From: Inquilinus sp052113205
GTDB lineage: Bacteria > Pseudomonadota > Alphaproteobacteria > DSM-16000 > Inquilinaceae
NCBI RefSeq assembly: GCF_052113205.1
Contig: NZ_JBFRCU010000029.1
Coordinates: 1 to 64,000 of the forward strand
Direction of reading: 5' to 3'
DNA length: 64,000 bases
Shown: piece by piece, positions 63,539-64,000 of the stretch
Layout: each line of letters begins with the position of its first letter
How positions within the stretch are numbered: position 1 is the first letter of the stretch
Notes under the pieces: model-generated
Databases searched by the model: none
What the model saw: only the letters and a program-made list of their open reading frames with translations
Told to the model about the DNA's origin: nothing
Position numbers and translations under genes: made by a program

Positions 63539-64000
63539 ATGGAGCGCATCGAGGCCGACTACCTGATCGAGACGGCCCATGACCCGCGGGCGGCAGCCGA
63601 GGCGATGGCGGGCGAGCAGTCCTCCGGCACTTTCGTCGCGGTGCCAGGCGAGACCCCGGCGCTGAAGGAGCGGTCGGCGGCGCGGGTCGAGCGGCTGGAG
63701 GTGGTCGGCGAGGTTTCTGCCCCTTCGCTGCCCGGAGCGGGCGGGCAGGGGCCGGTCGTCCGGGCGCTGCTGACCTTGTCCTGGCCGCTGGCCAATCTCG
63801 GGCCGTCGCTGCCGAACCTGATGGCGACGGTGGCCGGCAACCTGTTCGAGCTGAAGCAGTTCTCCGGCCTGAAGCTGCTCGACATCCGCCTGCCGCCGGC
63901 GTTCGCCGCGGCCTATGCCGGGCCGCGCTTCGGCATCGCCGGCACCAGGCGCCTGGCGGGGGTCGAGGGCCGGCCGCTGATCGGCACCATCGTCAAGCCC
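63539..64000 (+). CDS. RuBisCO-like protein, N-terminal part (runs off the window)
   Basis: 154 residues are visible and the frame is open to the end of the window. The N-terminal domain of a form IV RuBisCO-like protein: IEADYLIET...PRAAAEAMAGEQSSGTF, ATVAGNLFELKQFSGLKLLDIRLP, and the last residues GTIVKP, where the Lys is the position of a RuBisCO active-site lysine. In D-apionate pathways such proteins (OiaX or OiaT) decarboxylate or transcarboxylate/hydrolyse 3-oxo-isoapionate-4-phosphate; which of the two this is cannot be told from the visible part. GGAGAGG precedes the ATG. Confidence 0.88.
   Translation, partial: MERIEADYLIETAHDPRAAAEAMAGEQSSGTFVAVPGETPALKERSAARVERLEVVGEVSAPSLPGAGGQGPVVRALLTLSWPLANLGPSLPNLMATVAGNLFELKQFSGLKLLDIRLPPAFAAAYAGPRFGIAGTRRLAGVEGRPLIGTIVKP

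Overview
The window is a contiguous high-GC (about 70% by eye) chromosomal segment with dense, short-spaced, often overlapping genes. The gene content (many ABC uptake systems, heterotetrameric sarcosine oxidase, HWE-type kinase, D-apiose genes, hairpin intergenic repeats) points to a metabolically versatile Alphaproteobacterium, perhaps a Rhodospirillales soil or plant-associated genus. That placement is inference. I see no rRNA, tRNA, phage, insertion-sequence transposase or CRISPR array. One ambiguous base (position 57100) shows this is draft-quality assembly.

Layout. 1-346: end of an unrecognised gene whose 5' part carries a frame-shifting 25-bp duplication. 711-11367 (minus): an eleven-gene unit for an amine/amide-type ABC importer, with two ATPases, one permease pair, two related binding proteins (one Tat-exported, one with no export signal), two SDR oxidoreductases, a CE4-type deacetylase, a CGVCG mini-protein and a CobW-type metal GTPase. 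It is divergent from a GntR regulator with two DNA-binding domains. 12889-21552: LysR regulator and a peptide-type ABC operon ending in a CocE-like hydrolase. 21559-28418 (minus): transglutaminase / circularly permuted ATP-grasp plus alpha-E / large DUF2126 transglutaminase cluster. 28572-34687: GbdR-like regulator and soxBDAG. 34707-38713: LysR, a ROK repressor and a cytosolic sugar-sensor-like protein. 38819-44275: N-acetylmannosamine/sialic-acid-type operon (nanE, CUT1 importer without ATPase, RpiR regulator, nanK). 44291-48533: NepI-like exporter with AraC regulator, then a tartrate/D-malate dehydrogenase with a divergent GntR regulator. 48828-49166: small Cys-rich repeat lipoprotein. 49362-56808: signalling block (class III cyclase, two single-domain response regulators, CheB-CheR-PAS-HWE hybrid kinase, CheB with zinc ribbon). 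56818-64000: D-apiose/D-apionate locus (apsD-like dehydrogenase, CUT2 importer with DUF2291 lipoprotein, apnO-like oxidoisomerase, and a divergent RuBisCO-like protein cut by the window end).

How the parts work together. Most blocks follow one logic: a local regulator, an importer, and one or two catabolic enzymes for an amine, peptide, glycine-betaine derivative, amino sugar, hydroxy acid or branched pentose. Candidate operators can be seen beside several regulators.

The most unusual signal is a roughly 135-bp double-hairpin repeat that lies inside two unrelated exported-protein genes (17924-19681 and 60761-61582). In both it falls between a start codon with a good ribosome-binding site and the hydrophobic core of the signal peptide, so the repeat is translated as a 45-residue extension of the signal-peptide N-region. 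A third copy is intergenic in the same operon as the second.
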